Source of the DNA: URNF01 sp045634325
GTDB lineage: Bacteria; Bacillota; Clostridia; Oscillospirales; Acutalibacteraceae
DNA length: 46,370 nucleotides
Assembly: GCA_045634325.1 (NCBI GenBank)
Contig: JAZRAA010000050.1
Location: forward strand, 1-46,370
Direction: 5' to 3'
Shown: positions 14,829 to 23,364 of the stretch, piece by piece
Layout: each line of letters opens with the position of its first letter
Position numbering within the stretch: the stretch's first letter is position 1
Program-made: the position numbers and the translations under genes
The notes under the pieces: model-generated
Databases searched by the model: none
Told to the model about the DNA's origin: nothing
The model's input: the letters and a program-made list of their open reading frames with translations, nothing else

Positions 14829-15905
14829 TTATCGACGTTTGGCAATCTTTTTTTCGCTGCCCAACATCACAGTCACACACATAGCGAGCATGGCGAGTGA
14901 CACGGCGGGGGTAGCGGTGAACCATTCCAACCGTGCCGTGCCGCTTGCTAGCGTTTGCAACGGTAGTGGAACAGAGTGATATAAAACCGCAGTGAGCAAC
15001 CCGCCGAGCAAGCCGTGCAACACACGAAACAAGCAGAACCGTCGCAGTGCGGCGGGATACGCTTGCAACAGCGCACGCACCTGACACTGCACCGACAGTC
15101 CGCCAAATCCCAAGAAAAATCCAAGCAAAAACATGGACGGCGTATCCTCTCCCGCCAGTTGTACGCAACCGCTCCCCACCTCCAACAGCCCGCTAAACAA
15201 GGCGGGTACGCCGGTCAGTGTTTGAAAGGCGGTGGACACCCTTGCGGCGTCGGATATGGACAACACCACCGCGAACAATAGCACAAATCCGCACATATAC
15301 AGCAGTGACAACGCCGCACTGTTGACGGCGGCGGCAAAGGCGGAGCCGAGCGGTAATGCCGACCTGTGTGCAGACGACGAGGTGGGTGCGGGCGGCGGTA
15401 AAAATCGTGCTTGCACCACCCCGATGAGCAAAGCAGCAAGCACGTGTGCGGCATACAACAGCCACCCTATCCGCACATCACCGAGCAAAACGGCACCCAC
15501 GGCAGACACCGCAAAAGCGGGACCTGCATTCACGCAAAAATGCAACATTTGTGCCGCTTGGGATTCGGTGATTTGACGACGGGACAGCAGTTGTTCTATT
15601 GCGACTGCACCCGCGGGGTACCCGCCCACCATGGACAGTAAAATCGGCAGCGCACAGCATCCCGGCAATCGAAACAGCCACCGTGTCGGGCGGGCAAGCA
15701 GACGGCCTACCGCATCGCTCAGTCGCAATCGCATAAATGTGCCCACCAGCACCATGAACGGTAACAGCGACGGAATGATGACCGTGCCGCACAGGGACAG
15801 TCCCCTCGATACACCGGTTACTGCGGCGGGCGTATACAAAAACACTGCCGCACCCGCCAACGAAAGCAGCACCACACTCGCCATCCCTTGCACCTTACGT
15901 TTCAC
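14829..15905 (-). CDS. ylbJ: Sporulation integral membrane protein YlbJ
   Basis: 358 residues from GTG 15905, chosen because GAGGGGGTGA lies just upstream and a sigma-E-like promoter precedes it; the longer open frame upstream runs antisense over yqfC. It has about eight hydrophobic segments and the YlbJ/nucleoside-recognition (Gate) signatures: IPSLLPFMVLVG, LSMVGGYPAGAVAIEQLL, AQMLHFCVNAGPAFAVSAVG. In Bacillus subtilis ylbJ is a sigma-E gene needed for forespore integrity and heat resistance; the same role is inferred here. It diverges from yqfC, another sporulation gene. Confidence 0.9.
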   Translation of the reverse strand: MKRKVQGMASVVLLSLAGAAVFLYTPAAVTGVSRGLSLCGTVIIPSLLPFMVLVGTFMRLRLSDAVGRLLARPTRWLFRLPGCCALPILLSMVGGYPAGAVAIEQLLSRRQITESQAAQMLHFCVNAGPAFAVSAVGAVLLGDVRIGWLLYAAHVLAALLIGVVQARFLPPPAPTSSSAHRSALPLGSAFAAAVNSAALSLLYMCGFVLLFAVVLSISDAARVSTAFQTLTGVPALFSGLLEVGSGCVQLAGEDTPSMFLLGFFLGFGGLSVQCQVRALLQAYPAALRRFCLFRVLHGLLGGLLTAVLYHSVPLPLQTLASGTARLEWFTATPAVSLAMLAMCVTVMLGSEKKIAKRR

Positions 15906-15928
15906 GGCACTCACCCCCTCATATGCAA

Positions 15929-15958
15929 TTTGTATGTCTACCCTTTTTGCAATATGCC
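15929..15958 (-). promoter_or_regulatory. Sigma-E-like promoter of ylbJ
   Basis: On the minus strand GGCATATT (15951-15958) and CATACAAA (15929-15936) are 14 bp apart, close to the Bacillus sigma-E consensus (kmATATT, 14-15 bp, CATACAhT; last base differs). The position, about 24 bp before the GTG, and the known sigma-E control of ylbJ in B. subtilis support the call. Confidence 0.65.
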
Positions 15959-16020
15959 GTGCAGACATGAACGCACGGGGCTTTGCATAGAGATATAAGA
16001 GAAAAAGGAGGGTGCTTTGT

Positions 16021-16299
16021 ATGCTAAAAGCGAAACGGCGGTGGCTCCGACAGATAGAAAGCGCCGTATCTTTGCCGCAAGGCACACTGTATCGTGCTTT
16101 GTATATGGAATTTTCTGCAAATCGGCGGGTGGTGGTCAACGGCTGTTGTCGTATCGGCAGATACGAGCAAAACATCGTCACGCTGGAAACGGTGGACGGC
16201 ACGGTGACATTCGAGGGGGATGCGCTGTGCATCGAATGTATCGAAAACGGTGGTGCGGTGGTCAGCGGAAACATTTGCACCGTTTCTTTTGGGGAGTAG
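16021..16299 (+). CDS. yqfC: Sporulation protein YqfC
   Basis: 92 residues, start ATG 16021 with GGAGGG eight bases upstream (GTG 16012 overlaps that site). The sequence fits the YabP/YqfC family: an N-terminal basic helix, then a beta-rich stretch RRVVVNGCCRIGRYEQNIVT and IVTLETVDGTVTFEGDAL. YqfC is made in the mother cell during spore formation and its gene always neighbours yqfD, as here (3-bp gap). Confidence 0.9.
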   Translation: MLKAKRRWLRQIESAVSLPQGTLYRALYMEFSANRRVVVNGCCRIGRYEQNIVTLETVDGTVTFEGDALCIECIENGGAVVSGNICTVSFGE

Positions 16300-16302
16300 G
16301 CA

Positions 16303-17508
16303 ATGAACGTGTTGGATTTTTTCAAAGGGTACGTCCGTTTTTACGGCGAGGGTGGGTTTCCTGAACGGTTTCTAACCGAGGCGAGCGCACGGGGACTGCA
16401 CGTGACCGATACCAAACGGCAAGGGGAAACCTTTTTCGCAACCATACCCGCCGCAGAATATGCCCGTCTGCGCCCGCTGGCAAAACGTGCTTGTATCCGC
16501 TTGCGGATATACCGCAAATACGGCTTGTATTTTCGGTTGTTCCCCTATCGCAAGCGAGCGGGGGTGCCCGTAGGGCTGCTGCTGGGGGCAGTGCTGCTGT
16601 ATACCCTATCCGGCAGAATTTGGATCGTGCAGGTAGACACCACAGCGGCCGTGGACACCGCCGCCATACTGCAAGCGGTGGAAAAACAAGGGGTGTACGT
16701 CGGGTGTCGCATCAAAGACGTGGATATGCAGTCACTGCGCTTGCACGCATTGTCGGATTTGGAAGAAATGGTGTATGTTTCGGTCAACCCGTCGGGATGC
16801 GTCGCACGGGTGACGGTCAACAAGCGTGACCCTGCTCCCGACATCATGGATTTCCACGATGATTTTTCCAATCTCGTTGCCGCCAGAGACGGTACCATTC
16901 TCTCCACCGACGTACACAGCGGGCAAGCTGCCGTGAAAGTCGGCGAAGGGGTGAGCGCAGGCACACTGCTGGTCAGCGGTACGGTGGAAAGCGCCGCCGG
17001 TAACCTGTATTTGCACCGTGCAAGCGGGAAAATCATCGCCAAAACTTCCCGCACACTTTCCGCCTTCGTTCCCTTTTCCGAACAACAACTGCAACCCACA
17101 AGCACGGTGGTGGACCGTGTGTGTTTTCGGTTTTTGAAATGGGATATGCCGCTCTTTTCCGCAGTGGCGTTGCCCGACACCTACCGTGTGGAGAAAACCG
17201 CACATCTGCTCAAAACCGACACGCTCACCCTACCTATCGGATGGTTGCACGAGCGGTATACCCGCCTGCAACCCACCACCGTCACCCGCTCGGAAGCGGA
17301 AGCAAAAACGCTTGCCGCACAACAACTGGAACAGCAATTGCAAGACCTTGCAATTGCCGGGGTAGAGGTGATAGAAACGCTTCAAACAACCGAACAAATC
17401 ACAAAAGACGGCATCACCATCACCCACACACTGCAGTGCGTGGAAGATATTGCAAAAGAGGTGCCGTTGCAGTTTGCGGATAACTCTCAAAAAATTCCAA
17501 AAAACTGA
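16303..17508 (+). CDS. yqfD: Sporulation protein YqfD
   Basis: 401 residues, usual length. The opening FFKGYVRFYGEGGFPERFLT, a basic segment KRACIRLRIYRKYGLYF, one membrane span near residue 90 (GVPVGLLLGAVLLYTLSGRI) and the following DTTAAVD..ILQAVEKQGVYVGCR region match the YqfD family (SpoIV-like membrane-anchored extracytoplasmic protein). The C-terminal third is polar with a Gln-rich helix (AAQQLEQQLQDL). It follows yqfC by three bases, and phoH with its own promoter follows. Confidence 0.92.
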   Translation: MNVLDFFKGYVRFYGEGGFPERFLTEASARGLHVTDTKRQGETFFATIPAAEYARLRPLAKRACIRLRIYRKYGLYFRLFPYRKRAGVPVGLLLGAVLLYTLSGRIWIVQVDTTAAVDTAAILQAVEKQGVYVGCRIKDVDMQSLRLHALSDLEEMVYVSVNPSGCVARVTVNKRDPAPDIMDFHDDFSNLVAARDGTILSTDVHSGQAAVKVGEGVSAGTLLVSGTVESAAGNLYLHRASGKIIAKTSRTLSAFVPFSEQQLQPTSTVVDRVCFRFLKWDMPLFSAVALPDTYRVEKTAHLLKTDTLTLPIGWLHERYTRLQPTTVTRSEAEAKTLAAQQLEQQLQDLAIAGVEVIETLQTTEQITKDGITITHTLQCVEDIAKEVPLQFADNSQKIPKN

Positions 17509-17536
17509 TGACAACGATTAAAATTTTTGGTATACT
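17509..17536 (+). promoter_or_regulatory. Promoter of the phoH-ybeY-era cluster
   Basis: -35 TGACAA (17509-17514) and -10 TATACT (17531-17536) with a 16-bp spacer, 30 bp before the phoH start. The vegetative look contrasts with the sporulation genes just upstream. Confidence 0.6.
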
Positions 17537-17565
17537 ATGTAGGAATAAAATTAAAGGGGAAGTAT

Positions 17566-18588
17566 ATGGCAGAACAAATCGTGGCAATCGACCGTATGGA
17601 ACAAGCGGTTTCTCTGTTCGGCAGTTTCGACCAAAACGTGCGGTTGATTGAACAGCATTTTCATGTGGATATTGTCAACCGTGACACCGCCGTGAAGATC
17701 AGTGGTGAAGATTTGGCGGTTTCCAAAGCAGCACGTGCGGTGGAAGGGTTGTTGCAACTGCTCGCCAGAGGCGAACAACTCACCGAACAAAACGTGCGCT
17801 ACGTGCTCACCCTCGTGGACGAGGATGCGGTGGAACAACTGCCGCAACTGAGCAGCGGTAATATCTGTGTCACCGTCAAGGGTAAACCGCTCAAACCCAA
17901 AACGCTCGGACAAAAACGCTATACCGATGCGATTGCAAAAAACACGGTGGTATTGGGCGTGGGACCTGCGGGTACGGGTAAGACCTATCTAGCAGTGGCA
18001 ATGGCGGTCAGTGCATACCGTGCCAAAGCGGTCAACCGCATCATCCTCACCCGCCCCGCCGTTGAAGCGGGCGAAAAACTCGGATTTTTGCCCGGTGACC
18101 TGCAAGCCAAGATCGACCCCTACTTGCGCCCGCTGTACGACGCGTTGTTTGATATGCTGGGCAGTGAGAATTTCCAGAAATATTTAGAGCGTGGTGATAT
18201 TGAAATCGCACCGCTCGCGTATATGCGCGGACGCACGCTGGACGACAGTTTCATCATTCTGGACGAAGCGCAAAACACCACCCCCGAACAAATGAAAATG
18301 TTTTTGACCCGTTTAGGTTTCCGTTCCAAAATGGTGGTGACCGGTGACGTCACCCAAATCGACCTGCCGGACGGGAAACGCAGCGGTCTGAAAGAAGCCA
18401 TGAAAATTTTGGACGGCGTACAAGACGTCGCCGTTTGCCGTTTCTCCGAAAAGGACGTTGTGCGGCACGAATTGGTGCAACGCATCATTGCCGCTTATGA
18501 AAAATATGAAAACGTGAAAGATAAGCCCACCAACCCCGCGACCAAAAAAGGAAAGAAAAACGATGGAAAAAGTCAAAGTAAACATTGA
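17566..18588 (+). CDS. phoH: PhoH-like ATPase (PhoH/YbeZ)
   Basis: 340 residues from ATG 17566 (AAAGGGGAA upstream). N-terminal KH-like part, then the PhoH ATPase with Walker A GVGPAGTGKTYLA, substrate motif ILTRPAVEAGEKLGFLPGDL, Walker B SFIILDEAQNTTPEQMKMF and sensor VVTGDVTQIDLP. The tail is Lys-rich (NPATKKGKKNDGKSQSKH). In bacteria PhoH/YbeZ is an RNA-helicase-like ATPase working with YbeY in rRNA processing. Its last 26 bases overlap ybeY, consistent with coupled synthesis. Confidence 0.94.
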   Translation: MAEQIVAIDRMEQAVSLFGSFDQNVRLIEQHFHVDIVNRDTAVKISGEDLAVSKAARAVEGLLQLLARGEQLTEQNVRYVLTLVDEDAVEQLPQLSSGNICVTVKGKPLKPKTLGQKRYTDAIAKNTVVLGVGPAGTGKTYLAVAMAVSAYRAKAVNRIILTRPAVEAGEKLGFLPGDLQAKIDPYLRPLYDALFDMLGSENFQKYLERGDIEIAPLAYMRGRTLDDSFIILDEAQNTTPEQMKMFLTRLGFRSKMVVTGDVTQIDLPDGKRSGLKEAMKILDGVQDVAVCRFSEKDVVRHELVQRIIAAYEKYENVKDKPTNPATKKGKKNDGKSQSKH

Positions 18589-19069
18589 AAACAGACAAAA
18601 AGCATTCACCATCCCCACCGGTATGCGACTGCTGATGCGTCGTTGCTGTGTTGCCGTGTTGCAGATGGAAGAGTTTGCCGACAAGGCGGAAGTGGATATC
18701 ACGGTTGTGGATAACGACCAAATCCGTGTCATCAACAACGAACAGCGCCGCATCGACGCCGTGACCGACGTGTTGTCTTTTCCGCTGGGCGAGAACGGTG
18801 TGTATGATAAAAACCCCGCCACCAACGCCGCAATGCTGGGGGATATTGTGATTTCGGTGCAACGTGCCGCCGAACAAGCAGAACAGTTTGGCCATTCCCT
18901 GCAACGTGAGGTGGGGTATCTCACCGTCCATTCCATGTTGCATTTGCTGGGATATGACCACGTGAACGGCGGGTTGGAAGCCGTGCGTATGCGGGAAAAA
19001 GAGGAGCAGGTGATGACCTCGCTGGGACTCCCCCGCAATTTTAGTTATACCATGGAGGAAACCGTGTGA
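18563..19069 (+). CDS. ybeY: Endoribonuclease YbeY (rRNA maturation factor)
   Basis: 168 residues. The zinc motif HSMLHLLGYDH (three His) defines the family; upstream RRIDAVTDVLSFPLGE and AMLGDIVISVQ are also conserved. It acts in 16S rRNA 3'-end maturation and ribosome quality control. Start ATG 18563 lies inside phoH with AAAGGA 14 bases before; the stop overlaps the era start. Confidence 0.95.
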   Translation: MEKVKVNIENRQKAFTIPTGMRLLMRRCCVAVLQMEEFADKAEVDITVVDNDQIRVINNEQRRIDAVTDVLSFPLGENGVYDKNPATNAAMLGDIVISVQRAAEQAEQFGHSLQREVGYLTVHSMLHLLGYDHVNGGLEAVRMREKEEQVMTSLGLPRNFSYTMEETV

Positions 19070-19974
19070 TGTCTCAAACTACCACTTGTTTTATCGCCAT
19101 TGTCGGCAGACCCAACGTGGGTAAATCTTCTTTGCTGAATTTCATGGTGGGCAGCAAAGTCGCCATCGTGTCGGACAAGCCCCAAACCACCCGCACCCGT
19201 ATCATGGGTGTGCGCACCGACGGCGACTGTCAATTGGTGTTCACCGACACCCCCGGCCAACATCGTGCACATAATAAATTAGACGAGTTTATGCGCCGTT
19301 CCATCAGCGAAGCAATGAGCGGTGTGGAAGTGTGTCTGGTGGTGGCAGAGCCGACAGCGCAAATCAGCGACGAAGAAAAAAGTCTGTTGCGCCGTTTGCA
19401 AAACGACGGCACACCTGCGGTGCTCGCTATCAACAAAACCGATACCGTCGAAGACAAGACCCGCTTGCTTGCCGTGATGGATATGTGGCAACAAGCGTTC
19501 GCATTTGACAGCATCTTCCCCGTTTGCGCCAAATCGGGCGACGGCGTGGAGGAATTGCTCACACATCTGCGCACCTTCGCAGTACAAAGCCCGCACTTTT
19601 TCCCCGACGATGCACTCACCGACCAACCCGAACGTGTGTTGGCGGCAGAGGTTATCCGCGAGAAAATGTTGCATCTGTTGCAACACGAAGTGCCGCACGG
19701 TATTGCGGTGGTGATTGAACAATGGGAAGAACGTGAAACCACGAGCGGTGAAGCTATCATCGACTTGGATGCGGTAATCGTGTGTGAACGAGATTCCCAC
19801 AAAGGCATCGTCATCGGTAAACGTGGTGCCATGCTCCGTCAAATCGGCACCGCCGCCCGCACCGAACTGGAAGAAATTTTAGACAGTAAAGTGAATTTGC
19901 AGTGCTGGGTCAAAGTGCGGGAAGATTGGCGAAACCGCGCCGGACAACTGCAAAATTTTGGATACACCATGTAA
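19066..19974 (+). CDS. era: GTPase Era
   Basis: About 302 residues. G1 GRPNVGKSSLLN, G2 PQTTRTRIMG, G3 TDTPGQH, G4 LAINKTD and G5 VCAKSGDG are present. The C-terminal KH domain (HKGIVIGKRGAMLRQIG) binds the 3' end of 16S rRNA. Start is GTG 19066 or ATG 19069; both overlap the ybeY stop and use GGAGG at 19054. Era assists 30S assembly. The dgkA and cdd genes often found between ybeY and era in Firmicutes are absent. Confidence 0.96.
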   Translation: MMSQTTTCFIAIVGRPNVGKSSLLNFMVGSKVAIVSDKPQTTRTRIMGVRTDGDCQLVFTDTPGQHRAHNKLDEFMRRSISEAMSGVEVCLVVAEPTAQISDEEKSLLRRLQNDGTPAVLAINKTDTVEDKTRLLAVMDMWQQAFAFDSIFPVCAKSGDGVEELLTHLRTFAVQSPHFFPDDALTDQPERVLAAEVIREKMLHLLQHEVPHGIAVVIEQWEERETTSGEAIIDLDAVIVCERDSHKGIVIGKRGAMLRQIGTAARTELEEILDSKVNLQCWVKVREDWRNRAGQLQNFGYTM

Positions 19975-20036
19975 ATACTTCCACGATTGTGCGCCCCCTT
20001 TTTTCACATACTAACGGTGTCAAAAGGAGGGTGCGT

Positions 20037-20222
20037 ATGGACGACAAAGAGTTGTGGGAGGCGTTTAAGAAAACGGGTCGAGTCGCCGACTATCTGCGCT
20101 ATCGTGGTGTGGATATCTATGCGGCGACCAATGCCGTTACGAAGGAGGAGTCGCAAGGTGCAAACAAACCGAGAGCCCAGGCAAGCCCTCACCACCGAGG
20201 GACTCATCATTCGGGAATTTAA
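20037..20222 (+). CDS. yqzL: YqzL-like small protein
   Basis: 61 residues from ATG 20037, preceded by AAAGGAGGG. The first 24 residues (MDDKELWEAFKKTGRVADYL, YRG) match YqzL, a roughly 47-residue protein of unknown function encoded just before recO in Bacillus. The final 20 residues are His/Pro/Arg-rich and lie in the 65-bp overlap with recO, so they may be a by-product of the overlap. Expression probably feeds translation of recO. Confidence 0.8.
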   Translation: MDDKELWEAFKKTGRVADYLRYRGVDIYAATNAVTKEESQGANKPRAQASPHHRGTHHSGI

Positions 20223-20913
20223 CGGCGTCGGAGAAGCCGACCGTTTTATCACCGTTTTAACCAAAGAAAAAGGCGTTGTCCGTGCCGCCGTGCGTGGCGC
20301 ACGCCGTATCAAAAGTCGGTCGGGTGCTGCGACCGGCCTTCTTATGTTCTCCCGCTTGCGACTGATGGTCGGGCGGGATACATACGTTGTGGAGGATGCA
20401 CAACCGCTCAAAACGTTTTTCGGGTTGCGAGAAGATATTGAAAAAACCGCACTCGCACAATATTTTTGTGAGTTGGCGGGTGCGCTTTGTCCAGCCGACG
20501 AACCCGCTCCCGATACATTGCAACTGCTGTTGCGTGCATTACAGTATATAGAAGGCAACACCCGCCCCCCGCTGTTACTCAAAGCGGCGGTGGAATGGCG
20601 GTTATTATGCGAAGCGGGGTATATGCCCGCATTGAACGGCTGTGCCGTGTGCGCACAACCCGACTGTGCGCATTTCTCGGTTGCGGCGGGGCAACTGTAC
20701 TGTCCCGACCACATCGCTGCGGACACCGTGCCGTTGTCGGCGGGAACACTCGCCGCCATGCGCTTTGTCGCCACCTGTCCCATCGAAAAATGTTTGCAGT
20801 TTTCATTGGGCGAATCCTCTTTGCAACAGTTTGCGCAAGTTGCCGAAACCTTTTTGAAAGCGCAACTGGGGCGCAGTTTTAAAACACTCGAATTTTATCA
20901 TACGATAGGATGA
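20158..20913 (+). CDS. recO: DNA repair protein RecO
   Basis: 251 residues from GTG 20158 with GGAGGAG upstream; the frame stays open further left but only antisense-like sequence would be added. N-terminal OB fold (LTTEGLIIREFNGVGEADRF, then VLTKEKGVVRAAVRGARRI), then a helical region and a zinc-type motif CAVCAQPDC..LYCPDH. RecO loads RecA onto SSB-coated DNA with RecR in gap repair and recombination. It starts inside yqzL and is followed by mutS2 after 4 bp. Confidence 0.93.
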   Translation: MQTNREPRQALTTEGLIIREFNGVGEADRFITVLTKEKGVVRAAVRGARRIKSRSGAATGLLMFSRLRLMVGRDTYVVEDAQPLKTFFGLREDIEKTALAQYFCELAGALCPADEPAPDTLQLLLRALQYIEGNTRPPLLLKAAVEWRLLCEAGYMPALNGCAVCAQPDCAHFSVAAGQLYCPDHIAADTVPLSAGTLAAMRFVATCPIEKCLQFSLGESSLQQFAQVAETFLKAQLGRSFKTLEFYHTIG

Positions 20914-20917
20914 TTGC

Positions 20918-23293
20918 GTGCAACACCAATACCGTGTACTCGAACTGGATAAAATCCTCGACCGCCTCGCCGCACAGACTGCAGGCGAGGACGTCGCACT
21001 TGCCGCGCGGGCACTGCGTCCCGCGGTACATATCGATGAAGTATGCCGCCTGTTAGACGAAACCGATGATGCCGCTCGTTTAATGGCTTCTTTCGGTGCG
21101 CCTTCTTTCGGACAATTGCACAGCTGTGACGATTCTCTCAAACGTGCCGCTTCGGGTGCCATGCTCTCCCCCAGAGAATTGTTACAAATCGCCGCATTAC
21201 TGCGCAGTGTGCGGGAAGTGGAAACATGGCGTAAACATTGCAGTGGTGTTGAAACGGTACTGGATGACCGTTTTCGTGCATTATCCCCGCTTAAATATTT
21301 AGAAGAAAAAATCGGCAGTACCCTGCCGCACGAGGACGAGGTAGCGGATAACGCTTCCCCCGCCTTGCACGATATTCGCCGTAAGATGCGTGCCGCGGCT
21401 TCCAAGGTGCGTGAACAACTGGATAAAATCATTCATTCCGCAACCACCCAAAAATATCTGCAAGAACCCATTGTCACCATTCGTGACGGCAGATACGTGG
21501 TGCCGGTGCGTATTGAACACCGCAGTAACGTGGCGGGATTGGTGCACGACACCTCCTCGTCGGGTGCTACCGTGTTCATCGAACCGATGGCGGTGGTGGA
21601 AACCAACAACGAACTGCGCCTGCTCGCTTCCCGTGAACAAGCGGAGATTGAACGTATTTTAGCGGAATTGTCAGCCGAGGTAGGAAACTTCGCAGACAGT
21701 ATTTCTGCCGATTATGCACTGCTGGTGGAACTCAACCTCATTTTTGCCAAAGCACGATTGGCGTATGCGATGAAAGGCACAAAACCCCACGTCACGAGCG
21801 ACGGGCATCTCGTCCTCAAAGGTGCACGCCACCCGCTCATCGACCCCGAAAAAGTGGTGCCCATCGACGTGGAACTGGGCGGGGCGTTTGACACGTTGGT
21901 GATTACCGGCCCCAACACCGGCGGTAAAACGGTTACCTTGAAAACCGTCGGTTTGCTGACACTCATGACCATGTGCGGTTTATTACCGCCCGTGAAAGAC
22001 GGCAGTCAGATTGCGGTTTTTCGCAATTTGCTTGTGGACATCGGTGACGAACAATCCATTGAACAGTCACTGTCCACCTTCTCGGCGCACATGACCAATA
22101 TCATCCGCATTTTGAACCAAGCGGATACACAAGCCCTTGTACTGATGGACGAAGTGGGTGCGGGTACCGACCCGATTGAAGGCGCGGCACTTGCCGTTTC
22201 CATTTTAGAAAGACTGCGTGAAAAGGGCAGTCGTGTGATTGCCACCACCCACTACGCTGAACTCAAAGCATTTGCGATTGAAACGGCGGGGGTGGAAAAC
22301 GGCAGTTGTGAATTCGACGTCGCTTCCCTGCGCCCGACCTATCGATTGCTCATCGGCACACCGGGGCGTTCCAACGCATTTGCCATCGCCACCAAGTTGG
22401 GTATGGATACACGGTTGGTGGAACGTGCGCAAGGGTTGGTTTCCGCAGACGACCGCCGTTTAGAAGCGGTAGTGGCGGAACTGGAAAGCCGTCGCGGTGA
22501 ACTGGAAAAACAGCTCGCCGCCGCCAAAGCGGATGCACTCGCCGCCGCAAACAAAGCAGAAAATTTGCAAAAGCATTTGGAATCCCTCGAAACACAACGC
22601 ATGGAAGCGTTGGAACAAGCCAAAGCGCAAGGCAGACGTCTGCTCGAAAAAGCACGTGCCGAAGCGGAAGCGTTGCAAGCGGAGTTAAAAGAAATCCGCA
22701 AACAAAAACGCAAACACACCGCATTGTTGGAAGCCGAAAGTCAATTGCGCACACGGTTGAAAGCGTTGGACGAGCAACTTGACCCTGTCATTTCCCAAAA
22801 AGACGACGGCTATGTTCTCCCACGAGCGTTGCAGGTGGGGGATGCGGTTATATTGCGGGATATCGAAAAACAAGCGGTGGTCACTGCTCTGCCCAGCGGC
22901 GACCAAGTGGAAGTGCAACTAGGTGTTATCCGCACCCGCACCCCGCTTTCCAACATCAAGTTAGCACCCGACAAAAAACCCGCTTCTCCCACGGGCAAAC
23001 CCAAAAAGACGGCGGGCGGCGTGGGACTTGCTTCCCGCATGGAACGCAGTGCGGCAACCGACCTTGATTTGCGTGGTATGAACGCAGAAGAAGCGCTACT
23101 CGAAGTGGATATGTTTATCGACAACGCCGTGATGGCGGGTTTAGAACGGCTCACCATCATTCACGGCAAGGGTACAGGCGTGTTGCGTGCCGCCGTACAA
23201 CAACATCTCAGACGGCATCCGTCGGTCAAGGGATACCGCCTTGGCACTTTCGGTGAAGGCGAGATGGGTGTGACCGTGGTGGAACTGAAATAA
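20918..23293 (+). CDS. mutS2: Endonuclease MutS2
   Basis: 791 residues from GTG 20918. MutS-type core and ATPase: VVPVRIEHRSNVAGLVHDTS, Walker A ITGPNTGGKTVTLKT, Walker B ALVLMDEVGAGTDPIEGAAL, then ATTHYAELKAF. A long Ala/Glu/Lys coiled coil follows (about residues 520-610). The C-terminal SMR nuclease domain is complete (DLRGMNAEEALLEVDMFID, then IIHGKGTGVLRAAVQQHL). MutS2 suppresses recombination and rescues collided ribosomes in Firmicutes. Confidence 0.95.
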   Translation: MQHQYRVLELDKILDRLAAQTAGEDVALAARALRPAVHIDEVCRLLDETDDAARLMASFGAPSFGQLHSCDDSLKRAASGAMLSPRELLQIAALLRSVREVETWRKHCSGVETVLDDRFRALSPLKYLEEKIGSTLPHEDEVADNASPALHDIRRKMRAAASKVREQLDKIIHSATTQKYLQEPIVTIRDGRYVVPVRIEHRSNVAGLVHDTSSSGATVFIEPMAVVETNNELRLLASREQAEIERILAELSAEVGNFADSISADYALLVELNLIFAKARLAYAMKGTKPHVTSDGHLVLKGARHPLIDPEKVVPIDVELGGAFDTLVITGPNTGGKTVTLKTVGLLTLMTMCGLLPPVKDGSQIAVFRNLLVDIGDEQSIEQSLSTFSAHMTNIIRILNQADTQALVLMDEVGAGTDPIEGAALAVSILERLREKGSRVIATTHYAELKAFAIETAGVENGSCEFDVASLRPTYRLLIGTPGRSNAFAIATKLGMDTRLVERAQGLVSADDRRLEAVVAELESRRGELEKQLAAAKADALAAANKAENLQKHLESLETQRMEALEQAKAQGRRLLEKARAEAEALQAELKEIRKQKRKHTALLEAESQLRTRLKALDEQLDPVISQKDDGYVLPRALQVGDAVILRDIEKQAVVTALPSGDQVEVQLGVIRTRTPLSNIKLAPDKKPASPTGKPKKTAGGVGLASRMERSAATDLDLRGMNAEEALLEVDMFIDNAVMAGLERLTIIHGKGTGVLRAAVQQHLRRHPSVKGYRLGTFGEGEMGVTVVELK

Positions 23294-23295
23294 TA

Positions 23296-23324
23296 TTGTC
23301 AACCACGTCAAAACGTGGTAGAAT
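23296..23324 (+). promoter_or_regulatory. Promoter of secA with a hairpin in its spacer
   Basis: -35 TTGTCA (23296-23301) and -10 TAGAAT (23319-23324) are 17 bp apart, starting three bases after the mutS2 stop. The spacer is itself a small dyad (CCACGT/ACGTGG), which could be an operator or a weak mutS2 terminator. A second -10-like TATAAT lies at 23331. Confidence 0.55.
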
Positions 23325-23364
23325 AGCCTTTATAATCTCTAAATTATAGGAGTTGACACGTAAA

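Noticed and set aside
15906..16325. N-terminal extension of ylbJ across yqfC
   Set aside because: The extra 140 residues lie antisense to a real gene, while GTG 15905 has a strong ribosome site and a suitable promoter.
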